NCBI RefSeq assembly: GCF_021228235.1
Contig: NZ_JAJQRG010000004.1
Span: 339,441 to 403,440, forward strand
Reading direction: 5' to 3'
Source: Pseudophaeobacter flagellatus
GTDB lineage: Bacteria > Pseudomonadota > Alphaproteobacteria > Rhodobacterales > Rhodobacteraceae
Length of the DNA: 64,000 nucleotides
Each line of letters opens with the position of its first letter. Position 1 is the first letter of the stretch. The notes beneath the pieces are model-generated. The model was not told the origin of the DNA. It worked only from the letters and a program-made list of their open reading frames with translations, and did not search any database. Positions 34,264-43,969 of the stretch are shown here, piece after piece. The position numbers and the translations under genes were made by a program.

Positions 34264-35784
34264 ATGAAGCGATGGCACGATCTTTTGGCGGCGCAGGCGG
34301 CAACCCGCCCCGAAGCTGCGGCTTTTTCTGACAGTCTGGGCCTCAGCTGGAGTTATGGCGAACTGGCCGCCGCCGTGGCTGAGCTTGGCGATCTATTCAA
34401 GGGGGCTGGGGTTGTCCCCGGTGACCGGGTGATGGTGCTGTCGGAAAATTGCTGCGCCACCGTGGCGGCTTTGATGGCGACCTCGCAGTGCGGCGCGGTT
34501 GCGGTTCCGGTCAATGCCCGGATGAGCGCGGGCGAGGTGGACAGGATTATCGACCACGCCCGTCCGGCGCTGGTGCTGATTACCACGCAAATCGAAGGCG
34601 CAGCCCAGGGCCATGCTGACCGTCTGCAGGCGGTGCCGATTTCCGGGGGCTTTGGTGCGCTGCATATGGCGGATCTCACGGCCAAGAGACCGGCCGATGC
34701 GCAGGCCGCTGACGATGGTGTTGCCCCGGAAGAGGTTGCAGTTCTGCTCTATACCACTGGCACAACCGGCGCACCCAAGGGGGTGATGCTGACCCATGGC
34801 AACCTGCTGTTTGGTGGCCGGACTTCGGTTGAACTGCGCGATATGGTGCCGGGGGATGTAATCTATGGCGTCTTGCCGATGACCCATGTCTTTGGGCTGG
34901 CCTCGGTGATGACCGCCGCGCTCTACTCTGGGGCAGAGGTCTGGCTTGAGGCCCGGTTTTCTGCGGCGAAGCTCTATGCGGCGCTGCGTCGTGGGGTGAC
35001 GCGGCTGGCTGCGGTGCCGCAGATGCACGCACTGGTGATGCAATTCGCCAAGGAGCAGGGGTTGGAGCGCCTTGATAGCCCGGTGTTGCAATATGTCTCT
35101 TCCGGGGCGGCGCCACTGGACCCGGACTGGAAGCGTCGGGCCGAGAGTTTTTACGGTGTTGCGCTGCAGAATGGCTATGGCATGACCGAGGCCACTGCCG
35201 GTGTCTGTGCGACCAAGAATAGCGTCTTGGGGGATCCCGATATCTCTGTTGGGCCACCGTTGCCCGGGGTCGAGGTGCGGATCAACGAAGAGGTGCCGGG
35301 CGGCGGCGATGGCATCGGCGAGGTGCAGATGCGCGGTGCCAATGTCATGCTGGGCTATTATCGCAACGTTGAGGAAACCGCGCGGGTGCTGGATGCCGAT
35401 GGCTGGCTGAGTAGTGGCGATCTGGGGCGGCTGGATGAAAAAGGCTTTCTGCATATCGAGGGGCGCTGCAAAGAGCTGATCATCCACGGTGGCTTTAATG
35501 TCTTCCCGCCAGAGGTCGAGGCGGCGCTGAATGCCCATCCACAGGTGGTGCAGTCTGCGGTGGTGGGGCGCCCTACCAAAAGCGACGAAGAGGTTCTGGC
35601 CTTTGTGCAGATCAGTCCGGATGATCGTCCGGAGGTGGCGGATCTGATGCAATTCGTGCGTGCCCAGCTGGCGGGGTATAAATGCCCGGCCCAGATCGTG
35701 CTGAGCGAGAGCCTACCAGCGGCACCGACCGGGAAAATCCTGAAACATAAGCTTCTGGCCGAGTTTGCCGCTGACCTGAAGTAA
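34264..35784 (+). CDS. AMP-forming acyl-CoA synthetase (PimA-like)
   Basis: A 506-residue adenylating ligase. Motifs: YTTGTTGAPKGVMLTH (P-loop), GYGMTEATAG, SGDLGRLDEKGFLHIEGR, and the C-terminal catalytic lysine in PTGKILKHKL. It activates the free acid that the rest of the operon degrades. ATG 34264 after GGGGAGAAG is used; GTG 34261 is equivalent, and the much longer upstream frame runs through the hydratase gene and is unlikely. Last gene of the operon. Confidence 0.92.
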   Translation: MKRWHDLLAAQAATRPEAAAFSDSLGLSWSYGELAAAVAELGDLFKGAGVVPGDRVMVLSENCCATVAALMATSQCGAVAVPVNARMSAGEVDRIIDHARPALVLITTQIEGAAQGHADRLQAVPISGGFGALHMADLTAKRPADAQAADDGVAPEEVAVLLYTTGTTGAPKGVMLTHGNLLFGGRTSVELRDMVPGDVIYGVLPMTHVFGLASVMTAALYSGAEVWLEARFSAAKLYAALRRGVTRLAAVPQMHALVMQFAKEQGLERLDSPVLQYVSSGAAPLDPDWKRRAESFYGVALQNGYGMTEATAGVCATKNSVLGDPDISVGPPLPGVEVRINEEVPGGGDGIGEVQMRGANVMLGYYRNVEETARVLDADGWLSSGDLGRLDEKGFLHIEGRCKELIIHGGFNVFPPEVEAALNAHPQVVQSAVVGRPTKSDEEVLAFVQISPDDRPEVADLMQFVRAQLAGYKCPAQIVLSESLPAAPTGKILKHKLLAEFAADLK

Positions 35785-35799
35785 GCTCATCCAGTCGTC

Positions 35800-35844
35800 T
35801 TTGGGGCGCGCTTGAGGATCGTTTGATCTGCTGCGCGCCCTAAA
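35800..35844. repeat. Inverted repeat at the convergent junction with the chemoreceptor gene
   Basis: TTTGGGGCGCGC pairs with GCGCGCCCTAAA (11 of 12) around a 21-base loop, and the right arm covers the chemoreceptor stop codon. There are no long T-runs, so it is only a possible bidirectional terminator. Confidence 0.4.
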
Positions 35845-37813
35845 AATCCTGCCACTTGCCGTTGTCAGTGTTGTTCGCAACAACCCGGAGCGGCTGGGCG
35901 GGTTTCTGCGCCGCCGGGTCAGGTTGCGGCGCGGCCTTATCGCCCCAATCAAGGTAGTCATAGGCAACGCGGTCTTGCACTGTCTCTGACGGGGTGTGCT
36001 GCGGTTTGGGTTTTGGGGCCCCGCCCTGGATCTGGAAACCAGACACCACCTTGGTAAGCTTCTCGGCATCCGCCTTGAGCAGATAACCTGCGGCTGTCGA
36101 CTCTTCTACCATGGCGGCATTCTGCTGGGTAACCTGATCCAGTTGGGTCACGCCGACGTTGATTTCGGCGAGGCCGGTTGATTGCTCGACAGCGCCTTTG
36201 GTAATATCAGAGACCAGTTCGGAAATCTGGTTCACCCGTCCGACAATGGCAGAAAGCGCATGGCCAGCCTTGCCCACCAGATCGACCCCGCGCCCGACCT
36301 GTTCGGCACTGGCGTCAATCAGCTCCTTGATTTCCATCGCCGCCCCTGAGGACCGACCGGCCAGCGCCCGCACTTCGGCGGCAACCACGGCAAAGCCTTT
36401 GCCCGCTTCGCCCGCGCGGGCGGCTTCGACCCCAGCGTTCAGGGCTAGCAGATTGGTCTGGAATGCGATGTCGTCGATAACGGTGATGATCTGGCCGATA
36501 TGCTTTGAGGATACTGAAATCTCGGTCATGGCGGAAACGGCGTTTTCAACCACCCGGCTGCTGCTCTTGGCCTCTTGCTTGGCCTCTTCCATGGTGGCCT
36601 CGACGCTGCGGGCGCCGTCTGCGGCCGCCTTGACCGAGGCGGTCATCTGATCCAGCGCGGCGGCGGTCTGCTCCAGGGTTGCCGCTTGGCTTTCGGTTCG
36701 ATGTGACAGATCATCGGAGGCCTGGCTAATCTCGATGGCGCCATTGCGAATAGAGCCGGAGGCTTCAATCACCTGGGATACCGTGCCGGAGAGCGTATCT
36801 ATGGTCTGATTGTAGTTTTGGCGCAGTTTTTCATGCGCGCCAGAAAATTCCGCGGTGATTGGCCTTGAGAAATCCCCCTGCGACAGCCTGACCAGACCAG
36901 AGCTGAGGTGCTGCACCACATCATGCTGTTCCTGTTGGAGCGCCGCCCGGCGCTCTTCCCCACTGCGGGCCCGTTTCAGATCGTCCTGCAACCCAACGAG
37001 CGCCTTGCCGATCCTGCCAATTTCATCCCCGCGCCCGGCCGTGCTGATCTCGCTGTCCAGATCGCCATTCGAAACGGCGGCAATGTCGCGGCAGACACGA
37101 TTGATCGGGCGGGTTACCGAACGGGCGACCAGGAGACAGGCGACAAGCAGCAGAACGGTGACCAAAGCCATAGCCATGAGGATCTTGCCCGACAGGCTCT
37201 GGGTGCCAGCCAAAATAGTATCGACATTGCGGCGCACTTCGATCACGCCACGCAGATCCCCCAGCTGCCAATCGGTCTTGGGTGAGCCAGCATGGCTATT
37301 GTGGCAGGCAACGCAGGCCTCTGCGCTCATCTGATCGGCGACTGCCACGCGCAGTGTGGTGCTGCCATCAATGACTTCGGTCCGTTGAAAGGGCGTTTCT
37401 GGGTTTTTGGACAGGGCTTCCCAGGCGTCTTGCATAAAGGTGTCTGTTGGCCGGTCAGCCCGGTTGTCAAAGGGGTAGGGGCTATAGAGAGAGATATTGG
37501 TTTGTTCAGGGGACAGCAAGGCGCTGAGATCATGCACCATGGTCGCAGGCAGGGGAATGACTGCGGGATCGGTTTCATGATCGTGGCCGGCTGACAAACT
37601 CTCTACGGTGTTAACATCGCCAATCACATATTTAGTGTAGTAGCCGCGGATGGTTTTAATCTGGTTGGCGGTCTGGGTGGCTGCCTCGGTTGCCGATGTC
37701 ATGGCGGAGTCGCGCAGCGCCGCTGGCAGGGTCAGCCCGGCGAGCAAAAGTGCGAAACATAGGCACAGCGGGACTGGCAGAGCCAATTTGAAAACAAGAG
37801 AATTTCTATTCAC
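35840..37813 (-). CDS. Methyl-accepting chemotaxis protein with CxxCH haem-type sensor domain
   Basis: A 657-residue transmembrane receptor. Helix 1 is about residues 9-30; the periplasmic domain (31-208) ends with CVACH (C167, C170, H171), a c-type haem attachment motif in a Tll0287/DUF3365-like domain. Helix 2 is about 209-230, followed by HAMP and a cytoplasmic signalling domain with the conserved hairpin [40 protein letters not shown]. The C-terminal linker is glutamine- and proline-rich, without the NWETF receptor tether. It probably senses redox state, NO/CO or O2. GTG start. Confidence 0.9.
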   Translation of the reverse strand: MNRNSLVFKLALPVPLCLCFALLLAGLTLPAALRDSAMTSATEAATQTANQIKTIRGYYTKYVIGDVNTVESLSAGHDHETDPAVIPLPATMVHDLSALLSPEQTNISLYSPYPFDNRADRPTDTFMQDAWEALSKNPETPFQRTEVIDGSTTLRVAVADQMSAEACVACHNSHAGSPKTDWQLGDLRGVIEVRRNVDTILAGTQSLSGKILMAMALVTVLLLVACLLVARSVTRPINRVCRDIAAVSNGDLDSEISTAGRGDEIGRIGKALVGLQDDLKRARSGEERRAALQQEQHDVVQHLSSGLVRLSQGDFSRPITAEFSGAHEKLRQNYNQTIDTLSGTVSQVIEASGSIRNGAIEISQASDDLSHRTESQAATLEQTAAALDQMTASVKAAADGARSVEATMEEAKQEAKSSSRVVENAVSAMTEISVSSKHIGQIITVIDDIAFQTNLLALNAGVEAARAGEAGKGFAVVAAEVRALAGRSSGAAMEIKELIDASAEQVGRGVDLVGKAGHALSAIVGRVNQISELVSDITKGAVEQSTGLAEINVGVTQLDQVTQQNAAMVEESTAAGYLLKADAEKLTKVVSGFQIQGGAPKPKPQHTPSETVQDRVAYDYLDWGDKAAPQPDPAAQKPAQPLRVVANNTDNGKWQDF

Positions 37814-38049
37814 CTAAGACAAACCTTTTCTGCTCTAAGGCGTTGCACAGGGCAAACTGCCAGCAGCAGATCCTGTTCGGATGGAGCACGATCTGCCTTG
37901 CCAAGATTACGGGTTAATCTGCAGTGATTCGGTTAATTTTCTGCAATCAGGCCTTCCTGGCAGCGCTTTTCCAAGCGCAGATGCGCAGCAGATAGGGCTA
38001 CATCTCTGGCTGGTTGCGCCGCAAGGGGTGTGGTCAACCTAAAAACTCA
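37814..38049. other. Intergenic DNA between the chemoreceptor and rpe
   Basis: No gene is apparent. The part next to 37813 should hold the chemoreceptor promoter; AT-richer segments such as GGTTAATTTTCTGCAATC occur near 37930-37950 but no clear hexamer pair stands out. Confidence 0.3.
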
Positions 38050-38079
38050 CAAAAAAGAGCGGATCCAGGGATCCGCTCT
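38050..38079 (-). terminator. Rho-independent terminator of rpe
   Basis: Read on the minus strand, AGAGCGGATCC-CT-GGATCCGCTCT is a perfect 11-bp stem followed by TTTTT. It lies about 115 bp past the rpe stop. Confidence 0.85.
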
Positions 38080-38195
38080 GCTGTGTCGAAGGTGTTCGCC
38101 AGAGGTTACTGTCTTGTGAGAGGTCGACCGCTGGCGATGGTTGTCGGATCCAAATGGGCGACAGGGGTTGAGGCGGGGACGGTCGTAAGGGGTGC

Positions 38196-38885
38196 TTAGA
38201 CCCAATGCCCTTCGGCTGCGGCACGGATAAGGCGCATGTTTTCACCGTAAACCTCAGGGGCGGTAACCGATCCGCCTTTGAAGACGGCAGAGCCTGCGAC
38301 CAGTACATCTGCGCCGGCTTCGACCACAAGAGGCGCGGTTTTGGGATCAACCCCGCCGTCGATTTCGATATGTACCGGGCGGTCGCCAATCATCTGTCGC
38401 AACTGGCGCACCTTGGTGGTCATGTCGATGAATTTCTGCCCGCCAAATCCTGGGTTTACCGTCATCACACAGATCAGGTCGGTCAGGTCCAGCAGATGCG
38501 CCACGGCCTCGGCTGGGGTGCCGGGGTTCAGGGCGACACCGGCCTTCATGCCAGCGGCACGGATGGCCTGCAGGGTGCGGTGGATATGCGGCCCTGCCTC
38601 GATATGGGCGGTCAGCACATCGGCCCCGGCATCGGCATAGGCGTCGATATAGGCATCCACCGGTGAAATCATCAGGTGTACATCCATCACGGTTTTGACA
38701 TGCGGGCGAAAGGCTTTGACCGCCTGCGGGCCAAAGGTGAGGTTGGGCACAAAGTGGCCATCCATCACATCGACATGCACCCAGTCGGCCCCCTGCGCCT
38801 CAATGGCCTGGATCTCTTGTCCAAAGTTGGCGAAATCGGCGGATAGGATAGAGGGGGCAATCTTGATCTTGCGGTCAAAGGACAT
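38196..38885 (-). CDS. rpe: Ribulose-phosphate 3-epimerase
   Basis: A 229-residue TIM-barrel enzyme interconverting D-ribulose 5-phosphate and D-xylulose 5-phosphate. Motifs: KIAPSILSADFANF, VHVDVMDGHFVPNLTFG (metal-binding H/D), DVHLMISPVDAYI, MTVNPGFGGQKFI, IEIDGGVDPKT and VAGSAVF. ATG 38885 follows AAGGAAA. It diverges from phnC, so a link with C-P lyase-derived ribose phosphates is conceivable, but it may simply be the housekeeping enzyme. Confidence 0.95.
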   Translation of the reverse strand: MSFDRKIKIAPSILSADFANFGQEIQAIEAQGADWVHVDVMDGHFVPNLTFGPQAVKAFRPHVKTVMDVHLMISPVDAYIDAYADAGADVLTAHIEAGPHIHRTLQAIRAAGMKAGVALNPGTPAEAVAHLLDLTDLICVMTVNPGFGGQKFIDMTTKVRQLRQMIGDRPVHIEIDGGVDPKTAPLVVEAGADVLVAGSAVFKGGSVTAPEVYGENMRLIRAAAEGHWV

Positions 38886-39069
38886 CGGGCAGTTTCCTTT
38901 TGGAAGGGCAAAAGAGGAGTCTTCAGCCGCCATATAGCGCCTTGCCGAGGTGCTGCACAGGGGCAGTTTGTCCCGCCAAGGGGGGTGCAGTTTACAAAAG
39001 CTTCACGGCCTTGACACAAATCGGTTGTTTGCCCGGCTTAGGCAGTGCCTCAAACGAGAGGAATAAACT

Positions 39070-39882
39070 GTGCTGCGTATCGACAAATTGACCAAACGTT
39101 TTGGGGACAAGGTTGCGGTGGATACCGCCACGCTGGATATCGACCAGCCCTGCATGATCGGGATCATCGGACGTTCGGGGGCGGGGAAGTCTACATTGCT
39201 GCGGATGGTAAACCGTCTTGCCGATGCCAGCGCCGGGCGCATCCTGTTTGAGGGGCGCGATATCACTGCGCTGCGCGGCCGGGACAAGCGTGCATGGCAG
39301 TCGGACTGCGCGATGATCTTTCAGCAGTTCAATCTGGTGCCGCGTATGGATGTGGTCTCCAATGTATTGCATGGCACGCTGAACCGACGCTCAACCTTTG
39401 CCACCATGTTTAACCTGTTTCCGATGGAAGACATCCACCGGGCGATTGATATTCTGGATCGTCTTGGCATCGCAGAACATGCCGCCAAACGCGCCGAGGC
39501 CCTGTCGGGTGGGCAGCAGCAGCGCGTCGCCATTGCGCGCGCCCTGATGCAGGATCCCAAGATCATTCTGGCGGATGAACCGATTGCCTCGTTGGACCCG
39601 ATGAATGCCCAGACCGTGATGGAGGCATTGCGCCGCATCCACGAAGAGGACGGCCGCACCGTCATTGCCAACCTGCACACGCTGGATACCGCGCGGCGCT
39701 ATTGCGACCGGGTTGTTGGCATGCGCGACGGGCGCATCGTCTTTGATGGGTTGCCCGAACAGCTGACTACCGGTGTTGCCCGCGAAATTTACGGTGCCGA
39801 TGCCAGCTTTTCGGAGGCCGCGACCTCGACCGAGATCGAAACCCTGGATGCCACCATCCGGGCAGAGATGGCGCAAGCCTGA
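39070..39882 (+). CDS. phnC: Phosphonate ABC transporter ATP-binding protein
   Basis: A 270-residue ABC ATPase: Walker [11 protein letters not shown]-loop [21 protein letters not shown] (typical of PhnC), signature [15 protein letters not shown], Walker [13 protein letters not shown] and the H-loop ANLHTLD. It powers uptake of phosphonates. The start is GTG 39070 behind GAGAGG. First gene of phnCDEE; a TTGACA hexamer lies about 60 bp upstream, and no clear Pho box could be confirmed. Confidence 0.94.
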   Translation: MLRIDKLTKRFGDKVAVDTATLDIDQPCMIGIIGRSGAGKSTLLRMVNRLADASAGRILFEGRDITALRGRDKRAWQSDCAMIFQQFNLVPRMDVVSNVLHGTLNRRSTFATMFNLFPMEDIHRAIDILDRLGIAEHAAKRAEALSGGQQQRVAIARALMQDPKIILADEPIASLDPMNAQTVMEALRRIHEEDGRTVIANLHTLDTARRYCDRVVGMRDGRIVFDGLPEQLTTGVAREIYGADASFSEAATSTEIETLDATIRAEMAQA

Positions 39883-39951
39883 TACCTAATAACCCCAAAT
39901 TTCATCACCCGCACCCGATGGGGGGACGGGCATACTTAACCGGAGAAAAAG

Positions 39952-40854
39952 ATGAAAAAACTGCTGCTGGCCGCATTGGCCTCGACTGCCCTGACAACAC
40001 CCGTCATGGCCGAAGAAATCACCCAGTTCCGCATCGGTCTGTTGGGCGGCGAGAACGCCCAGGACCGTCTGAACAATAACGAATGCCTGCGCGAAATGAC
40101 CGAAGAGCTGTTGGGTGTTGAAACCAAGCTATTCGCCCCGGCCGATTATAACGGCGTGATCCAGGGCTTGCTGGGCGGCACGCTCGATATGGCCTGGCTG
40201 GGGGCTTCAGGCTATGCCAAAACCTATCTGTCCGACCCGGAAGCGGTGGAACCGATCCTGGTCAAGGTCAACAGTGACGGCGGCTATGGCTACTATTCGG
40301 TTGGCTTTGCCCGTGCCGACAGTGGCATCACCTCGCTGGAAGACATGCAGGGTAAGGTCTTTGGCTTTGGCGACCCCAACTCGACCTCCGGTTTCCTGAT
40401 CCCTTCAATCGAGATCCCCGAAATCACCGGTTCCACTATGACCTCGGGCGATTACTTTGGCGAAGTCAAGTTTTCTGGCGGCCATGAGCAAACCATCGTT
40501 GGCGTCAACAATGGCGATTTTGATGGCGGTGTGACCTGGGCAGATGGTCTGGGCAACTGGGAAGACGGTTACAACTCTGGTGCGCTGCGCCGGGCTGTGG
40601 ATGCCGGCCTTGTCGACATGAACGACCTGGTGCAGATCTGGCAGTCAAAGCCGATCCCCGAAGGCCCCATCGTGTTGCGCAAGGATCTGCCCGAAGATGT
40701 GAAGGTCAAGTTCACTGCTCTGATGGCCTCGCTGCCCTCGATGGATCCTGAATGCGCCTATGGTGTTCTGTCCGGCGAAGCCAAGGGCGTAATGCCAATC
40801 ACCCATGACGCCTATCAGGCGATCATCGAAGCACGCCAGTTGAAGTCTAACTAA
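39952..40854 (+). CDS. phnD: Phosphonate ABC transporter substrate-binding protein
   Basis: A 300-residue periplasmic protein with a signal peptide (MKKLLLAALASTALTTPVMA, cleaved near residue 20). Family blocks: FRIGLLGGENAQDRL, MAWLGASGYAKTYL, FGDPNSTSGFLIPS and NNGDFDGGVTWADGL. It binds alkylphosphonates or phosphonate/phosphate esters for the PhnCE transporter. A strong hairpin terminator follows, probably giving excess binding protein. Confidence 0.94.
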   Translation: MKKLLLAALASTALTTPVMAEEITQFRIGLLGGENAQDRLNNNECLREMTEELLGVETKLFAPADYNGVIQGLLGGTLDMAWLGASGYAKTYLSDPEAVEPILVKVNSDGGYGYYSVGFARADSGITSLEDMQGKVFGFGDPNSTSGFLIPSIEIPEITGSTMTSGDYFGEVKFSGGHEQTIVGVNNGDFDGGVTWADGLGNWEDGYNSGALRRAVDAGLVDMNDLVQIWQSKPIPEGPIVLRKDLPEDVKVKFTALMASLPSMDPECAYGVLSGEAKGVMPITHDAYQAIIEARQLKSN

Positions 40855-40876
40855 GACGCCTCACTGGCATGGGTTT

Positions 40877-40910
40877 GGGGTTCGGGCAGCTTTGTCCGAA
40901 CCCCGTTTTT
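40877..40910 (+). terminator. Attenuating terminator between phnD and phnE
   Basis: GGGGTTCGG-GCAGCTTTGT... -CCGAACCCC is a 9-bp stem followed by GTTTTT. As the permease genes continue downstream, it probably acts as a partial terminator. Confidence 0.75.
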
Positions 40911-40928
40911 CAGTGAAGACGTGGCCCA

Positions 40929-41837
40929 ATGCGGCTGCGCGCACGCCTCTCAATCAGGATGGCAAGGATGGCAGATCTAACCGCAGGGCCGATGACAACC
41001 GCAGAAATTCGGGCCGAGTACGATACAATGACCCGGCGCAAGCGTCTCTATGGCGGTATCATGTTGGTTCTGTTTGTCGCCATGATGATGGCAGGCTTTC
41101 GCACCGCAGATGGCCGCAACGCCGGGTCGTTTCGCGATGGTATTACCCATGTGTTTGATTACCCGGCCGAGGTTCTAAGCGAGGCGGGCGAAAAGCTGGC
41201 ATTGCTGCCGGGCCATCTCGTCACCTTTTTTCCTGCCCTGATCGAGACGCTGAACATTGCTGCCGCCTCGACCCTGGTAGGGCTGGTCTTTGGCACACTG
41301 CTGTCCCTGTTGTCGACGCGCGGTATGGCGCGCTGGCCCGCATTTATTCCGCTGTTTCGCCGGATCATGGACATCTGCCGCGCCATTCCCGAAATCGTCA
41401 TTGCGCTGGTGCTGATCTTTCTCTTGGGTGGTGGCCCGGTGCCCGCGATGATTGCCATTGCGATCCATACCGCCGGCGCGCTGGGCAAACTGTTTTCCGA
41501 AGTGAATGAAAATGCCTCGCTCAAACCGGTTGAGGGTCTGGAATCCGCCGGTGCCAGCTGGGGCCAGCGTATGTGGCTGGGGGTGATCCCGCAGGTGGGG
41601 CCAAACTATGTGAGCTATGCGCTCTTGCGGTTTGAAATCAACATTCGCGCCTCTGCAATCCTTGGTTTTGTTGGGGCGGGCGGCATCGGCTATGAGCTGA
41701 AGAACGCCATGTCCTGGGGCCAGGGGCGCTATGACGAAGCCGCCGCCATTTTCCTTTTGCTGTTTATCACCATCACGCTGGTTGATCAGATCTCCAGTGG
41801 GATGCGCGACCGCCTGATCCATGGAGCCAAGGCATGA
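40929..41837 (+). CDS. phnE: Phosphonate ABC transporter permease PhnE (first copy)
   Basis: A 302-residue permease with about six hydrophobic segments and the binding-protein-dependent transport signature near SAGASWGQRMWLGVIPQVGPNYVSYALLRFEINIRASAILGFVGAGGIG. The start is uncertain: ATGs at 40959, 40968 and 40992 are in frame, and the last (MTTAEIRAEYD) has a GCAGGG site. It overlaps the second permease gene by 4 bp (ATGA). Confidence 0.9.
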   Translation: MRLRARLSIRMARMADLTAGPMTTAEIRAEYDTMTRRKRLYGGIMLVLFVAMMMAGFRTADGRNAGSFRDGITHVFDYPAEVLSEAGEKLALLPGHLVTFFPALIETLNIAAASTLVGLVFGTLLSLLSTRGMARWPAFIPLFRRIMDICRAIPEIVIALVLIFLLGGGPVPAMIAIAIHTAGALGKLFSEVNENASLKPVEGLESAGASWGQRMWLGVIPQVGPNYVSYALLRFEINIRASAILGFVGAGGIGYELKNAMSWGQGRYDEAAAIFLLLFITITLVDQISSGMRDRLIHGAKA

Positions 41838-43201
41838 CCTATCTTGACGCTGAATTCTGCCCTGTCGCCGCCAAACGGGATATGGATCACCTGTTCTGGA
41901 AGAAAAAGTTGTGGAGCTTTGCCCTGCCGGCCCTGGTGCTGGTCTATCTGGCCTATGTCTTTGTTGCCTTTGACATGGCCGGGCTGTGGCAGCGGGTCAG
42001 CCTGCAAAACGCCCAGACCCTGGTGAGTGATACCTACAGCTACAAAACCCATGTAACGCGGGACAATCGCAACGGAGAAGTTTCGGTCGCCATCGAAGGA
42101 GAGCGTAAGGGGGCCTACCCAAAAGGCGAGAGCCCGGCCTGGGTGACATTGGGGGCAACCTCGGTGATTGATCTGGAGCAGGGTCATGAGGTGCGCTTTG
42201 GTCCCGAAAGCATTGAATACGCTATCCCAGGGTATGGGCTTGTGCGCGCCACCCCCAGCCGCAGCAAGGGGGTGCAGGCCGAATTGCCCCCCGGTGAGGT
42301 GCCTGACTGGATCAGCGTTTCCAAGAACCGGCTTGCAGTCAAAACGGATGCTGGCCGCCTGACGGTTACCCGCAATCGGTCCGAAGTGTTCCGCTATTTC
42401 ACTGGCTGGGAGCTGTTCTTCTTCACTCTGGACAGCCCCTATCACGGGCTTGGGCTTGTGGAGCTGGCACAGCGCGCCGCCACGGGCGAAGCCGGGGCGA
42501 TCTTCAACGATTTCTGGACCAACAAGATGTGGCGGCATCAGGATGTGGCCTGGGCCATCGTTGAAACGCTGTTGATGGCCTTTCTGGGCACCATTGGTGC
42601 TGGCATCATTGCCCTGCCTCTGGCCTTTCTGGCTGCCCGAAACTTTGCGCCGCTTGGTGCCCTGCGGTTTGCCATGCGCCGGGTGTTTGATTTCCTGCGC
42701 GGGGTGGATTCATTGATCTGGACTGTTGTGCTGGCGCGGGCCTTTGGGCCGGGGCCTCTGACCGGGGCCTTGGCCATTCTGGTCACTGATACCGGCACTT
42801 TTGGCAAAATCTTCTCGGAAGCGCTGGAAAATGTCGATGACAAGCAGATCGAAGGCATCACCTCGACCGGGGCCAAACCGGCGCAGCGCTATCGCTTTGG
42901 GGTGATCCCGCAGATTACCCCAGTGCTGCTCAGCCAGCTGTTGTATTTCCTGGAATCCAACACACGCTCGGCCACCATTATTGGGGCGATCACGGGGGGC
43001 GGCATTGGTCTGCTGCTGACCCAGGCAATTATTACCCAAAAAGACTGGGAAGAAGTCGCCTATTACATCGTGCTGATCATTCTGATGGTGATGATGATGG
43101 ATTGGCTGTCGGGCTGGCTGCGCCGCCGCCTGATCAAGGGCGAGGGCGGCAAGGCCAAGCGTCGCGGATCTGCGGCTGGCAAACCCTTCGTGCTGCCGTG
43201 A
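41834..43201 (+). CDS. phnE: Phosphonate ABC transporter permease PhnE (second copy)
   Basis: A 455-residue permease. One N-terminal transmembrane helix (about 20-40) is followed by a periplasmic insert of roughly 170 residues and then the permease core with STGAKPAQRYRFGVIPQITPVLLSQLLYFLESNTRSATIIGAITGGGIG. The large extracytoplasmic insert makes it longer than the first copy, as seen in other alphaproteobacterial PhnE pairs. It forms a heterodimer with the first PhnE. Confidence 0.9.
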   Translation: MTYLDAEFCPVAAKRDMDHLFWKKKLWSFALPALVLVYLAYVFVAFDMAGLWQRVSLQNAQTLVSDTYSYKTHVTRDNRNGEVSVAIEGERKGAYPKGESPAWVTLGATSVIDLEQGHEVRFGPESIEYAIPGYGLVRATPSRSKGVQAELPPGEVPDWISVSKNRLAVKTDAGRLTVTRNRSEVFRYFTGWELFFFTLDSPYHGLGLVELAQRAATGEAGAIFNDFWTNKMWRHQDVAWAIVETLLMAFLGTIGAGIIALPLAFLAARNFAPLGALRFAMRRVFDFLRGVDSLIWTVVLARAFGPGPLTGALAILVTDTGTFGKIFSEALENVDDKQIEGITSTGAKPAQRYRFGVIPQITPVLLSQLLYFLESNTRSATIIGAITGGGIGLLLTQAIITQKDWEEVAYYIVLIILMVMMMDWLSGWLRRRLIKGEGGKAKRRGSAAGKPFVLP

Positions 43202-43226
43202 CCATCTGCCCGTTCTGATTTGCCAC

Positions 43227-43255
43227 GCCCCAGTCAAATCTGGACTGACTGGGGC
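43227..43255 (+). repeat. Hairpin between phnE and the hexapeptide transferase
   Basis: GCCCCAGTCA and TGACTGGGGC form a perfect 10-bp stem with a 9-base loop, just upstream of the next start. It may be an RNA stability or processing signal; there is no T-run. Confidence 0.5.
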
Positions 43256-43273
43256 TGATTATGGGAGCCCCCA

Positions 43274-43888
43274 ATGGCACGATTATCCGCCGATCATCCT
43301 TTCCTGCACCCCGATTGCCAGATCAGTGACAGCAGCTTTGGCACCTATGTCGAGATTGGTGCTGGCAGCCGGATCTCAAATAGCACTATTGGCGATTACT
43401 CCTATTGCGATCGCGGCTGCGACATCGCCAATGCCACAGTGGGCAGGTTCGCCAATATCGCCAGCGCCACGCGTATCGGGGCCACGGATCACCCGATGGA
43501 GAAGGCCTCGCTGCATCATTTTCATTATCGCTCGGCGCTGTACTGGGACGATGTGGCGGATGATGCGGATTGGTTTGCCCACCGGGCGACACGGCGGGCC
43601 TATATTGGCCATGACACCTGGATAGGACATGGCGCGCTGATCAAGCCAGAGGTGCGTATCGGACATGGCGCCGTTGTGGCCTCGGGTAGCGTGGTGACCA
43701 AGGATGTGGCCCCCTATACCATTGTTGGTGGCAATACCGCCCGTCTGATCCGCCGCCGCTATCCCGCCAAAGTCGCAGAGCGCATGATAGAGCTGGCTTG
43801 GTGGGACTGGACCCATGCAGAACTGCGCACCGCATTGCCAGATTTTCGCACTATGACCGCAGAGGCCTTTTTGGAAAAATACGCCTGA
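43274..43888 (+). CDS. Hexapeptide-repeat transferase of phosphonate metabolism
   Basis: A 204-residue left-handed beta-helix acyltransferase of the type found in phosphonate gene clusters. Hexapeptide repeats run through YVEIGAGSRISNSTIGDYSYC and the later IGHGALIKPEVRIGHGAVVASGSVVTKDVAPYTIVGGNTARLIR, with a loop between them carrying the likely catalytic histidine (HHFHYR). It is last in the phn unit, 72 bp after phnE. The acceptor is unknown. Confidence 0.88.
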   Translation: MARLSADHPFLHPDCQISDSSFGTYVEIGAGSRISNSTIGDYSYCDRGCDIANATVGRFANIASATRIGATDHPMEKASLHHFHYRSALYWDDVADDADWFAHRATRRAYIGHDTWIGHGALIKPEVRIGHGAVVASGSVVTKDVAPYTIVGGNTARLIRRRYPAKVAERMIELAWWDWTHAELRTALPDFRTMTAEAFLEKYA

Positions 43889-43969
43889 CCGCCCTCCTCG
43901 GCAGCAGGACTTGCCCAAGATCTCTCAGAGAGGCCAGCGGCCGCCACAGCAAAAGGCGGAGCTCCCGCG

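Noticed and set aside
38990..39030. Pho box in front of phnC
   Set aside because: TTCACGGCCTTGACAC has some resemblance to spaced half-sites, but neither half fits the CTGTCAT-type consensus well.
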